Positions 14,336-21,155 of a stretch of 27,108 nucleotides of DNA are shown here, in pieces; the stretch's first letter is position 1, and every line of letters starts with the position of its first letter. This stretch comes from a virus. Location of the stretch: positions 1-27,108 of the IMG/VR virus record IMGVR_UViG_3300032287_004611. One strand, 5' to 3'. The notes under the pieces are model-generated. The model worked only from the letters and a program-made list of their open reading frames with translations, was not told where the DNA came from and made no database searches. Position numbers and translations under genes: made by a program.

Positions 14336-15034
14336 TCAGCGGAACATATCCTTCCATTTTTCGATAAAAATTCCCTGACTCCCTGATGTTGCATGGTACA
14401 TTTCAAGCTCAGATAAAACAATTGGTCCTGTTTTACCGATATTCTTATCGTGATGTTCCACTATAGAGGAAGAAACCAAACAGTGAGGTAAATGGTTTGC
14501 GTGTAGGGTTAATGCGTAATCGTTATCGGAAAACCAGTGAGTAAATCTTTCGTCAAGATCCCCTATGATTTCATAAATGCTTCTTCTCTGAAATATACAC
14601 CATCCTGAGATATGTTTTCTTATTTGATTTCCAATATGATATCCACTATTTTCTTGAATTCCATAAAGAGGTTGTGTTTTTGGACACAATGGGGAAAATG
14701 ATGAAATTTCAGGATGTCTTCTCGCAAAGGTTAAAATTTCAGAAGCCCAATTTTTACCAAAGATTAGGTCGTTGTTGCATAAACAAACATATTCACTAGA
14801 TCCGAGTTTTCTTCCATAATTCATAAACTTATGATACCCGTATGGTTTAGGGGGATCATATGTTTTTGTGTTTGGATATTCATCCCAAGATACTCCTTCC
14901 TGGGATTCTAAAACTATAACATTGAATATTTCTTTAGCGCTGTCCTCCGATTCAAAAAGAGATTTCAAGCAATCCTCTGTTTGTTTTTTTAGAATCTCGT
15001 TTGCAGAATAACTAAGAATAATTATATCGATCAT
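14336..15034 (-). CDS. Family 2-like glycosyltransferase
   Basis: 232 aa. The N-terminal IDIIILSYSANE is the first GT-A strand. KFMNYGRKLGSSEYVCLCNNDL (69-90) carries the N-N-D version of the DxD nucleotide-sugar/metal motif. SGWCIFQRRSIYEIIGDLDERF is the usual acceptor-side block, and HWFSDNDYAL contains the late acidic motif (D-N-D). The protein covers the catalytic domain only, without membrane segments. It starts in the stop of the PD-(D/E)XK-like gene (ATGA, 15031-15034), so the two are translationally coupled. Donor and acceptor are unknown. Confidence 0.8.
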   Translation of the reverse strand: MIDIIILSYSANEILKKQTEDCLKSLFESEDSAKEIFNVIVLESQEGVSWDEYPNTKTYDPPKPYGYHKFMNYGRKLGSSEYVCLCNNDLIFGKNWASEILTFARRHPEISSFSPLCPKTQPLYGIQENSGYHIGNQIRKHISGWCIFQRRSIYEIIGDLDERFTHWFSDNDYALTLHANHLPHCLVSSSIVEHHDKNIGKTGPIVLSELEMYHATSGSQGIFIEKWKDMFR

Positions 15035-15771
15035 TTTTTCTTACTTCTTATTGTCTTGATGGATCTTAAATCTCCCGATTGGCAGTAGTATAAATCTTCC
15101 TGTAATTCTCTCTTTCCGTTTCCGATATATGACCCTTTAGGGATATGCATATCAGTAGAAATTATTTTTAAAAAATCCTCTAGTTTAATATATCCTGCGA
15201 TGTCCATTCTGAAATTGACATTTTCTAATTTTTGCTTTAGTGTCTCGATCCCAGGATCTGTATTTCCTCCTATCTCTAAAATATCTAGAGTTGGTTTCAT
15301 TCTACAAAGAAAGAAAGCATCATATGTTATTGGGTTTCCATCATTTCCATGAATATATCTTCCCATGGAATCATAGTCACTCTTTTTAAGCATCAATAAA
15401 TTTCCGAATGAAAAAGTGGATTTTATTTGAAATTTCATTTTACCTAAATCAAGATCCCCGTCGTCCCATTCTCCTTTTTTCTTAATTTTCATATCAGGTC
15501 GGGAGGGTTGATATCCCTCTCTTAAAAAGAATTCATAGAGTGCAAACTCTCCAAATTTTCCAAGTGTTGAATTCTTAAAAATTGTTGATTTGTCTCTACC
15601 ATCACCTCTAAAGTGGCCCTCCCCCCAACAGGACTCGTGGGAAAATTCTACTATTTCTTTCGTGTATTTATTTAAGTCTATTTTTAATGGACTATAGTCT
15701 CGAGTAGATGTTGAGAAAAAGCGATTTTCCTTTTCTCTTAATCTTCTAAAACTTACTTCTTCTTGTACCAA
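15031..15771 (-). CDS. PD-(D/E)XK-like nuclease, TTG start
   Basis: 246 aa. LGKFGEFALYEFFLREGYQPS (70-90) supplies the N-terminal helix with E75. DDGDLDLG (103-110) provides the catalytic Asp and KFQIKSTFSFG (113-123) the Q-x-K, the arrangement of restriction-endonuclease-like nucleases. The frame has no ATG near its beginning and an in-frame TAA two codons upstream of the TTG at 15771, so TTG (MVQEEVSF) is the best start. A TTTTATATTTG promoter element lies 27 nt upstream. Its 3' end is coupled to the GT2 gene. It could act on host DNA, on glucosylated competitor DNA, or in phage DNA processing. Confidence 0.65.
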   Translation of the reverse strand: MVQEEVSFRRLREKENRFFSTSTRDYSPLKIDLNKYTKEIVEFSHESCWGEGHFRGDGRDKSTIFKNSTLGKFGEFALYEFFLREGYQPSRPDMKIKKKGEWDDGDLDLGKMKFQIKSTFSFGNLLMLKKSDYDSMGRYIHGNDGNPITYDAFFLCRMKPTLDILEIGGNTDPGIETLKQKLENVNFRMDIAGYIKLEDFLKIISTDMHIPKGSYIGNGKRELQEDLYYCQSGDLRSIKTIRSKKK

Positions 15772-15798
15772 AAATTAATATTTTACATTTTATACTAA

Positions 15799-15809
15799 CA
15801 AATATAAAA
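15799..15809 (-). promoter_or_regulatory. TTTTATATTTG promoter element upstream of the nuclease-like gene
   Basis: An exact copy of the 11-mer seen at the ncRNA and at 23822-23832. It contains the Bacteroidota -7 consensus TAnnTTTG. No obvious -33 TTTG is seen at standard spacing (TTTC is present about 20 nt upstream). It sits in the 64-nt gap between two minus-strand genes. Confidence 0.55.
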
Positions 15810-15835
15810 TAATTTCTCGGCTATTTGAAATGAAA

Positions 15836-16480
15836 TTATGTATTCTCTTCGTCGATCTCCCCGTCCTCGTGGAATACTATACCGTTTGACTCTATGGCAT
15901 TAATTACGCCGTCGTTTGTAAATTGATCATCATAAGAATCTGATGCATTAGTAAGGACCCAATCTATATGGGATTCGAATTTTTTTTCTGCGGATTCAAA
16001 ATACTCTTCTATTTCGCCGACAGATTCTGAGCCAAATTTCTCTATCATTGATTCTTCGTCGTCTATTTCAAATTCTATAGTGGTATTTCCATACCTTCCC
16101 GAATCCTTGAATGAATAATATATAAACTTTCTGAATCTATTAGGAATACCAAGCCATCTTAAAAATAGATTATCGTTGGTAACATCCAAAGCATCTGCAC
16201 AGTGTATGTAATAATTGGGATCATCCTTCCCGACCAGCGAAATATTCTTTCTGGTGTTTCCAATCATTAGATTACCACCGTTATTTAAAATATAATCCGG
16301 TCCAAATAATTCCATCATTTCAGTTTGAGCTGGCTCGAAAAGGGCATCGTCATCTATTACCCAGCTCATATCAGAGGACCAATTACCATTATACATCTCA
16401 GATCTTACCCTTTCAATAGCATTTTTTTGTGCTTTGTCAGAAAGATTATCGAACTCGTAATATTCAAAAAGATGTCTCAT
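15836..16480 (-). CDS. Hypothetical phage protein (FDNLSDKAQ-type N-terminus)
   Basis: 214 aa, acidic. YYEFDNLSDKAQKNAIERVR (7-26) is a motif often seen at the start of phage hypotheticals (F-x-x-L-S-x-x-A-x-x-x-A-I). The central region is aromatic-rich and the C-terminal half is strongly acidic (EIDDEESMIEKFGSES). The very N-terminus, MRHLFEYYEF, also resembles the tag series but lacks a clear L/I-x-E. No catalytic motif. Its ATG overlaps the TAA of the upstream small gene (TAATG), so translation is coupled. Confidence 0.65.
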   Translation of the reverse strand: MRHLFEYYEFDNLSDKAQKNAIERVRSEMYNGNWSSDMSWVIDDDALFEPAQTEMMELFGPDYILNNGGNLMIGNTRKNISLVGKDDPNYYIHCADALDVTNDNLFLRWLGIPNRFRKFIYYSFKDSGRYGNTTIEFEIDDEESMIEKFGSESVGEIEEYFESAEKKFESHIDWVLTNASDSYDDQFTNDGVINAIESNGIVFHEDGEIDEENT

Positions 16481-16734
16481 TAATAGTTAACTGGATAATT
16501 TCCTCCGTGATATGTTCTCTGAATGACGTTCCATTGTTTCAAAGAGGTCTTTCCGCCTTTCTTTTCGATCGAGTCTAGAACCTTAAACACATAATCAACC
16601 TCTCTAGCGGGTCTTAGTCTAAAAACCTGTCTGTAATGCTGGATTTGTCCAGGATTTAAGATCTTATACTCCTTAGGATTATAATTTGGATTGAATGGCT
16701 GTTCAAAATTTTCGTATATCTGTAGATGCTTCAT
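16480..16734 (-). CDS. Tagged small protein
   Basis: 84 aa from the ATG at 16734 (MKHLQIYENFEQPFN). The upstream in-frame ATG at 16758 would overlap the previous gene and place the ATATATAG box inside the coding region, so it is not preferred. The N-terminus fits the basic-aromatic tag, without a clean cleavage site. The rest is basic and Gln/Tyr/Arg-rich (ILNPGQIQHYRQVFRLRPAR). It could be a small nucleic-acid-binding protein, but no family is recognised. It is coupled to the 214-aa gene (TAATG). Confidence 0.6.
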   Translation of the reverse strand: MKHLQIYENFEQPFNPNYNPKEYKILNPGQIQHYRQVFRLRPAREVDYVFKVLDSIEKKGGKTSLKQWNVIQRTYHGGNYPVNY

Positions 16735-16738
16735 AGTT

Positions 16739-16746
16739 CTATATAT
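16739..16746 (-). promoter_or_regulatory. ATATATAG box 4 nt before a tagged gene
   Basis: The minus strand reads AAATATATAGAACTATG. It matches 7 of 8 bases of the recurrent box and overlaps the stop region of the 102-aa gene. Confidence 0.3.
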
Positions 16747-17047
16747 TTCTAGACACAATAGATAAAGCCTTTTTTATCTCGGAACATGTTTCATAATCCT
16801 CTATTTCTATCATTCCTTCCAGGCATTTATTAAGAGCTTTTTCCCATTGATCCCGCGAAACCGAAAAAACCTTATTTTCATCTCCTACCTGAACCTCGAA
16901 TAAATCCACTTCCTCCAACCCCTTAGCTATTCCATAAAAAATCCCTCTTACGATTTCATAAATCATTTCGGGATCCTTGACCTCCATTATAGCATCAATT
17001 GGGGTTTCTTCCTCCCCTTTATTAAATCTTCTGATCATCCTTGCCAT
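16739..17047 (-). CDS. Hypothetical protein
   Basis: 102 aa. It starts MARMIRRFNKGEEE, then looks entirely helical (ELIYEIVRGI-like stretch at 29-43, then RDQWEKALNKCLEGMIEIED). Acidic apart from the first ten residues. No motif recognised. It is 10 nt after the HAD-like gene's stop, probably in the same transcript. ATAAATA lies 18 nt before the ATG (17066-17072). Confidence 0.6.
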   Translation of the reverse strand: MARMIRRFNKGEEETPIDAIMEVKDPEMIYEIVRGIFYGIAKGLEEVDLFEVQVGDENKVFSVSRDQWEKALNKCLEGMIEIEDYETCSEIKKALSIVSRNI

Positions 17048-17057
17048 CTGGTACTTA

Positions 17058-17537
17058 TCATAATGTATTTATCCCAAGACCCGATATTTCTTCCACCCTC
17101 ATAAGAGCAGATTCCCAGGTCGGGAAAGATTCACTAAAAATAGGAATCCAGATTCCTTCGAACATTCTTTGATTCGCATTGTCTTGGTCATCAATAAGAA
17201 TTCTTCCTTTTAAGAGGGATTTGTCACCACATAGAATTAATTTCTTCTGCATTTCATATCCAAAATGAGATTTAACCCATTCTGCTTTTTCTGTATAAGA
17301 GTGTGTGTTTTTAAATGAAGGTCTACTTAAAAACCAAACATCGTATTTAGATGCTAATTCATTAACTGATTGTATAGAAAGGGGAAGAGGATCTAGATTC
17401 AAAAAAAATCCTGGCTCTGACCAGGGATATTTAAACTTAACATCTTCTGAGTGAAGATTCTTATTATTCTCTCTAAATCGATGAACTGCTGAGTTCAAAT
17501 CACACACCGTTCCATCTAGGTCGATATAGATTTTCAT
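17058..17537 (-). CDS. HAD-superfamily 5'(3')-nucleotidase-like phosphatase
   Basis: 159 aa. MKIYIDLDGTVCDL has the HAD motif I nucleophile D6 and D8. FLSRPSFKN (69-77) is motif II with S71. KSLLKGRILIDDQDNANQ (106-123) gives the motif III Lys and the motif IV acidic pair D116-D117. Size and motif spacing match the small C1-capped 5'(3')-deoxyribonucleotidase (NT5C-like) group common in phages, which dephosphorylates nucleoside monophosphates. Kinship with sugar phosphatases cannot be ruled out, especially beside kdsB. The ATG follows ATAAATA by 5 nt. Confidence 0.8.
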   Translation of the reverse strand: MKIYIDLDGTVCDLNSAVHRFRENNKNLHSEDVKFKYPWSEPGFFLNLDPLPLSIQSVNELASKYDVWFLSRPSFKNTHSYTEKAEWVKSHFGYEMQKKLILCGDKSLLKGRILIDDQDNANQRMFEGIWIPIFSESFPTWESALMRVEEISGLGINTL

Positions 17538-17542
17538 AACTA

Positions 17543-17549
17543 TATTTAT
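17543..17549 (-). promoter_or_regulatory. ATAAATA box before the HAD-like gene
   Basis: The minus strand reads AGATAAATATAGTTATG, 5 nt before the ATG, in the 29-nt gap after kdsB. It resembles the T4-type late core. Confidence 0.4.
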
Positions 17550-17566
17550 CTGATTATTGATCCAAT

Positions 17567-18292
17567 TTAAGACATTTTTTCCTTAATCATTAGATCTTTG
17601 GCCCTTATTAAATCTTCTGGTGTATCGATAGCAATTGTTTCCTTGTAAGAAAGTGTGTATTTCATTCTATATCCTGCCTCCATCCATCTAATCTGTTCTA
17701 ATTGCTCAGCAGTGGATCCAGGAGAGGGATTCAACTTTGATATCTCTGCAATATCTGACTTATGAAATCCGTATATTCCAACGTGTTTAAATATGTTCTC
17801 ATTTTTTCCAAAGAAGGGAGATCTTGTAAAAGATATCACATCGTCATTTATATCAGTTATCATTTTTACCGAAGATCTGTTTAACATGTCCTCATCTTTT
17901 AATTCGGTTGCACCTGTTATTATTGTACCTCCTCTGAAGAAAATCAATTGATTTATTAGTCTGTCTAAAAAACTCGGGTCGATAAAAGGTTCGTCACCCT
18001 GGACATTTATTATGTAATCAAAATCTCCGGACATTTCTAATGCGGTGTGACATACACGGAGAGTCCCATTATCAAACTTGGGTGTCATATAACAATTCCC
18101 AAATTCGGTTACATGGTTGTATATCGATTTATCCTCTGTTGATACTATTACAGAATCTGCTACGGATTCTGTGCATTTTTCATATACCCTTCTTATCATG
18201 GATTTCCCCCCAATATCTTCCAAAGGTTTATTGGGAAATCTAGAACTGCCCATTCTAGAAGGTATGATTATGCAAATTTTTCTACCTCTCAT
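17567..18292 (-). CDS. kdsB: 3-deoxy-manno-octulosonate cytidylyltransferase (CMP-Kdo synthetase)
   Basis: 241 aa from the ATG at 18292 (MRGRKICIIIPSRMGSSRFP), which sits 2 nt after the upstream stop; the 22 earlier residues of the longer frame overlap that gene and are dropped. PSRMGSSRFPNKPL (11-24) with the following GGKSMIRRVYE is the cytidylyltransferase nucleotide-binding signature. INVQGDEPFI (95-104) is the family's catalytic QGDEP block. KHVGIYGFHK is the downstream strand. The enzyme activates Kdo with CTP for lipopolysaccharide or capsule synthesis. No Kdo synthase or transferase is visible here, so it would use host Kdo or a related acid sugar. Confidence 0.88.
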   Translation of the reverse strand: MRGRKICIIIPSRMGSSRFPNKPLEDIGGKSMIRRVYEKCTESVADSVIVSTEDKSIYNHVTEFGNCYMTPKFDNGTLRVCHTALEMSGDFDYIINVQGDEPFIDPSFLDRLINQLIFFRGGTIITGATELKDEDMLNRSSVKMITDINDDVISFTRSPFFGKNENIFKHVGIYGFHKSDIAEISKLNPSPGSTAEQLEQIRWMEAGYRMKYTLSYKETIAIDTPEDLIRAKDLMIKEKMS

Positions 18293-18294
18293 AA

Positions 18295-18699
18295 TTAATA
18301 ATGTAGATCTAAAAAGAGAATCTCTTTTCCGTCGTCCTCGTAGAGAACTGGACACCAAGCAGGATGATACTGAGAACTAGCTTCGATTATCTGCTCTTCT
18401 GTGAATTTCTTTCTCATCTCATCTTTGAAATCTGGATATTTCTCTTTGTCGTCAAATTCCCCTTTATCTAAAGCATCGTTATACGATTTCATCCAGTTTG
18501 AATGCTCTGCTTCCTTGAGATAAACCTTCCAGTCATGATCCTCGTAATAAAAATCTTCTACCCTCTGCACAACTACCAAAGCATCGTCAGGAACTTCGTG
18601 TTTTTCTATGAATTTTTTAAGAGCTCCTACCGTCATATATCCATGATTTAGATAAGACAGCAGTTCTTCCTTATTCAGCGGAGTTATTTTCTTTTCCAT
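18295..18699 (-). CDS. Hypothetical phage protein
   Basis: 134 aa, acidic. YMTVGALKKFIEKHEVPDDALV (21-42) is a motif I associate with small phage proteins of unknown function, where a helix precedes the conserved P-D-D-A. The C-terminal half has SQYHPAWCPVLYEDDGKEIL. The first 29 nt overlap the end of the upstream 77-aa gene. KdsB starts 2 nt after its stop, so the two are likely co-expressed. The plus-strand frames at 18040-18380 are shadows. Confidence 0.65.
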   Translation of the reverse strand: MEKKITPLNKEELLSYLNHGYMTVGALKKFIEKHEVPDDALVVVQRVEDFYYEDHDWKVYLKEAEHSNWMKSYNDALDKGEFDDKEKYPDFKDEMRKKFTEEQIIEASSQYHPAWCPVLYEDDGKEILFLDLHY

Positions 18700-18904
18700 C
18701 CTTTAAAATATATTTTTTACCTTCCTTAACATATCCTGAAGACAATAGGAGAATCACTATTCCTGCTTCGAAAGAAATCCTGTGACTTTTAAGATCTATT
18801 CCAGAATTTGAAGCTTCCATTAAATTACAATATCCGAATCTTTCTTTTACAAATTTGAGGGACATTGCCTTTAGATCACTCTCAGTTATCACTTCCTTTA
18901 CCAT
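18671..18904 (-). CDS. Hypothetical small protein
   Basis: 77 aa. Mostly helical N-terminus (ESDLKAMSLKFVKERFGYCNLMEAS), a short hydrophobic stretch (AGIVILLLSSGYV, about 47-59) that may be buried and not transmembrane, then a Lys-rich end. It overlaps its neighbours by 29 nt downstream and 23 nt upstream, which is long for this genome, so the start could be internal. No family recognised. Confidence 0.5.
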   Translation of the reverse strand: MVKEVITESDLKAMSLKFVKERFGYCNLMEASNSGIDLKSHRISFEAGIVILLLSSGYVKEGKKYILKDGKENNSAE

Positions 18905-19145
18905 CTAGGTATTTCATATTCTCTACCTCTTTTTTAAGGCCTTCTATAGAAGAATTTAAATTAACAATAGCACTAGAAACAGGGTTAGTTGGGCGAAGTT
19001 CATATTTCTCTTTCACCCTCTCAAGAACCTTTTCTAAATCCAGTAGTTCCTTTTTAAAATCTACCTTCTTCTTTGCTTTGTTCTCATCCTTTTGTGTTTC
19101 TGTCTTTTTTGTTGGGTTGTTCCCAGACCAAGTTAAATTATTCAT
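18882..19145 (-). CDS. Small coiled-coil protein
   Basis: 87 aa. The N-terminus is polar and Lys/Asn/Thr-rich. From about residue 28 there is a heptad-like helix (FKKELLDLEKVLERVKEKYEL), then a second helix (NSSIEGLKKEVENMKYL). A coiled-coil dimer is likely. TATAAATA, an exact T4-type late promoter core, lies 9 nt before the ATG. It begins the minus-strand series on the left side of the isolated + gene. Confidence 0.6.
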   Translation of the reverse strand: MNNLTWSGNNPTKKTETQKDENKAKKKVDFKKELLDLEKVLERVKEKYELRPTNPVSSAIVNLNSSIEGLKKEVENMKYLDGKGSDN

Positions 19146-19154
19146 CCTTACTTT

Positions 19155-19162
19155 TATTTATA
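19155..19162 (-). promoter_or_regulatory. TATAAATA late-promoter-like box (minus)
   Basis: The minus strand reads CTATATAAATAAAAG. It contains the exact T4 late -10 octamer TATAAATA in the divergent intergenic region, 9 nt before the ATG ending at 19145. Confidence 0.5.
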
Positions 19163-19190
19163 TAGACGTAGGATTCATTTTTATTTCGGG

Positions 19191-19197
19191 ATAAATA
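19191..19197 (+). promoter_or_regulatory. ATAAATA box (plus) for the lone + gene
   Basis: GGGATAAATAGAGGTATGAGG lies in the divergent gap. The box ends 5 nt before the ATG at 19203, and GAGG between box and start could also serve as a Shine-Dalgarno-like site. Confidence 0.4.
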
Positions 19198-19202
19198 GAG
19201 GT

Positions 19203-19664
19203 ATGAGGATTAAAAAATTTAAAGATTTTACCCACATCAAGGAGAACTATTACGGTTCTTATGAAGAGGACGACACAACCAAGGAGGTAGAACCCTATAA
19301 AACTGCTAAACACAAAATGTTTAAAGTAATTAAAAACTGGAAGAGTTCAGCAGCCGTATTGACCAACGTTATCACTAAAAAACTTTACTTTTTTTACTAC
19401 GAAGACAAAGATCCTTCAGATTTTTATGATTATGCCTGGCTCCCTGGTTATTATGAATGGGACGAAGACGGGAAATCATTAACCCGTAATACCGAAGCTT
19501 TCGAATTTGATGATGAGGTGGTAGAGGAGTATGTTAACGATAATACTAATTACCTTGAATACGGAGAAGGACTTGAGGATTACGAAACTGGAGAGTATGA
19601 CTTTATCCTAATCGACGAGACATTAAGGGAAGAAATAGAAAAAGTGTTTGGAAAATTTGACTAA
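19203..19664 (+). CDS. Tagged acidic protein, the only + gene in the right block
   Basis: 153 aa. The N-terminal MRIKKFKDFTHIKENYYG matches the basic-aromatic tag with I-K-E as a possible cleavage site. The body is very acidic and Tyr-rich (YFFYYEDKDPSDFYDYAWLPGYYEWDEDG; EEYVNDNTNYLEYGEGLEDYETGEYD). Strong negative charge and aromaticity are features of DNA-mimic or anti-restriction proteins; this is a suggestion only. It converges with the 133-aa gene, with one base between the stops. Confidence 0.65.
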   Translation: MRIKKFKDFTHIKENYYGSYEEDDTTKEVEPYKTAKHKMFKVIKNWKSSAAVLTNVITKKLYFFYYEDKDPSDFYDYAWLPGYYEWDEDGKSLTRNTEAFEFDDEVVEEYVNDNTNYLEYGEGLEDYETGEYDFILIDETLREEIEKVFGKFD

Positions 19665-19682
19665 TCTATTTTGATTTTAGTC
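19659..19682. terminator. Possible hairpin at convergent stops
   Basis: GACTAA (19659-19664) and TTAGTC (19677-19682) form a 6-bp inverted repeat with a 12-nt T-rich loop spanning both stop codons. The stem is weak and there is no long T-run, so termination is uncertain. Confidence 0.3.
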
Positions 19683-20067
19683 TTTCCATTTCTTTTTTGC
19701 CTTCCTCTGTAACAAAATATAAGGTTTCACCCTTTTCGTCTTCTATACAATCTAATAATTTTCTGTCGCTTAATCTCTTAATATCTGATTCTATAATAGA
19801 TCGATTAAGGATATCGCTAAATTCTTCTTCTGGAAAATCCTCCATATCTTCTCCATTAACCCAACGGGTAAGGAAAAAATCTGCAAATCTTTTAAATGTA
19901 ACTTCATAATCTGCTCCTTCTTTTTCAAAGAATTCAGCTTCTTCTAGCCCTTCTAAAAGTCTTTCGGTAACATCAGAGACCGAAGATGGGTAGGTTTCAT
20001 AGTGGATGGATCTTTTCAATTTGATTCTTACGTAATCATTATACACAAGAATCAGATTTAGTTTCAC
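19666..20067 (-). CDS. Hypothetical protein with winged-helix-like C-terminus, GTG start
   Basis: 133 aa. The start is GTG at 20067, overlapping the upstream TAG (TAGTG). The C-terminal 45 residues (ESDIKRLSDRKLLDCIED then GETLYFVTEEGKKEMERL) resemble the recognition helix and wing of MarR/PadR-like winged helices. The N-terminal two thirds are helical and acidic. It may be a transcription regulator, but no close family is recognised. Confidence 0.6.
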   Translation of the reverse strand: MKLNLILVYNDYVRIKLKRSIHYETYPSSVSDVTERLLEGLEEAEFFEKEGADYEVTFKRFADFFLTRWVNGEDMEDFPEEEFSDILNRSIIESDIKRLSDRKLLDCIEDEKGETLYFVTEEGKKEMERLKSK

Positions 20068-20312
20068 TAGACAGTGATCGATTCGGGCCCGATTATTTTA
20101 TCGATCTTTTCCAAAAATTTCTTCCTGTCTTTTTCAGATTCAAAGTCAACAGAAATCAAATGTTTTCCGTTTGACATAAAGTCTAAAGCATAGATGTCTT
20201 TATATTCTCCTGACGGGGAATCTGACATTCTTCTAAATTCTTTCTCGATCATAAAAGCAACCTGATCTAGGTTGATTCTTTTTTTTCCGTATTTAATAAA
20301 ATTAAAAGGCAT
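20067..20312 (-). CDS. Hypothetical small protein
   Basis: 81 aa. It begins MPFNFIKYGKKRINLDQVAF and continues with FMSNGKHLISVDFES and a Lys-rich helix (EKDRKKFLEKIDKIIG). The pattern resembles small beta-sheet-plus-helix proteins of about 80 aa that occur as single domains. The start is 4 nt after the upstream gene's stop and the stop overlaps the next start (TAGTG), so it is part of a coupled series. Confidence 0.6.
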   Translation of the reverse strand: MPFNFIKYGKKRINLDQVAFMIEKEFRRMSDSPSGEYKDIYALDFMSNGKHLISVDFESEKDRKKFLEKIDKIIGPESITV

Positions 20313-20316
20313 AGCT

Positions 20317-20733
20317 TTATTTTTTAGATAATAAATATTCTTCTCTCTTTTTAAAGTAGTTTAGCTTGGCAGTTTCTGGATTCTCTCCCCTTTTTATATA
20401 AATTGTGGTTTTTCTGTCGATATGAACCGCTAGCATCTCAACAGTGGGTTTGGATTCAAAAACCTTAGGTTTTCTTTTATAAACCTTAGCAGGAACCGAT
20501 AATTTTCCAACCAATGGCTTTAATATTAAGTTGTTTCTACCATCCTTCTTGTTTATTGGGTCCTTGGATAAATCCATTCTCTTAAGCTTAGATCTTATCC
20601 CTTCTATACTTCTTTCTAAAGCCTCAGAAAGCTCCTTGAATGATAATCTTTGATAATTCGCAATTAAAAAATCTTCTTTGTCCTTGGTCCATCTTTTTCC
20701 GTCCATTTTGTTTTGTTTTTTAACGGGGTCCAT
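20317..20733 (-). CDS. Myb/SANT-like DNA-binding protein
   Basis: 138 aa from 20733; a second ATG at codon 10 has the A-rich leader (AAAACAAAATGG) typical of this genome and may be the true start. KRWTKDKEDFLIANYQRLSFKELSEAL (13-39) followed by SIEGIRSKLKRMDL is a SANT/Myb-type helix-turn-helix as found in phage DNA-binding proteins. The C-terminal half is Lys/Pro-rich (PAKVYKRKPKVFESKP) and ends in a helix. A regulatory or structural DNA-binding role is likely. Confidence 0.65.
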   Translation of the reverse strand: MDPVKKQNKMDGKRWTKDKEDFLIANYQRLSFKELSEALERSIEGIRSKLKRMDLSKDPINKKDGRNNLILKPLVGKLSVPAKVYKRKPKVFESKPTVEMLAVHIDRKTTIYIKRGENPETAKLNYFKKREEYLLSKK

Positions 20734-20777
20734 CCCCTAAATCCGATGTTTACCTTGTAAATGTACGGGATTTTTCC

Positions 20778-21149
20778 CTAATTTGAAAAAAGATCCTTCC
20801 TGCACTTCTTCTTAAGGATGTCAGCTACCAGATTGGAGGAATGCTCCATAGGATGTTTATCGTATCCAGTTATCTCCAGGATTTGGTCATAGAATCTAAG
20901 ACCCTGTAAAAAATGCGTGTATTCATGTATTACAGTGTCTATAAACTCATTAAAACTCCTATGTCTGTCTGGATTAATGTAGATCTTACTGTCCTCGTCA
21001 TCCTCCTCGTAAAGTCCTTTACAATTGATTTTTCTTGAAATCGAAACGGATAATTTAGAATTGTTACGGCATTTAGATTTCCCCAAATTGTGGGAGCACC
21101 AACTTACTATGGCCCTAGCATTTCTTAGATTAATATCCGAGGTGTTCAT
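20778..21149 (-). CDS. SprT-like zinc metalloprotease-like protein
   Basis: 123 aa. FIDTVIHEYTHFLQGL (69-84) has the gluzincin H75-E76-x2-H79 motif. E102 in HPMEHSSNLVAD is positioned as the third ligand. The small single-domain form resembles SprT/WLM-type metallopeptidase-like phage proteins. It may act on host DNA-binding proteins or in virion maturation; the target is unknown. It lies 6 nt downstream of the HNH gene, in the same transcript. Confidence 0.75.
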   Translation of the reverse strand: MNTSDINLRNARAIVSWCSHNLGKSKCRNNSKLSVSISRKINCKGLYEEDDEDSKIYINPDRHRSFNEFIDTVIHEYTHFLQGLRFYDQILEITGYDKHPMEHSSNLVADILKKKCRKDLFSN

Positions 21150-21155
21150 AATTTA

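Noticed and set aside
18293-18358. 22-residue extension of KdsB
   Set aside because: It overlaps the upstream 134-aa gene; the internal ATG at 18292 gives the canonical KdsB N-terminus.
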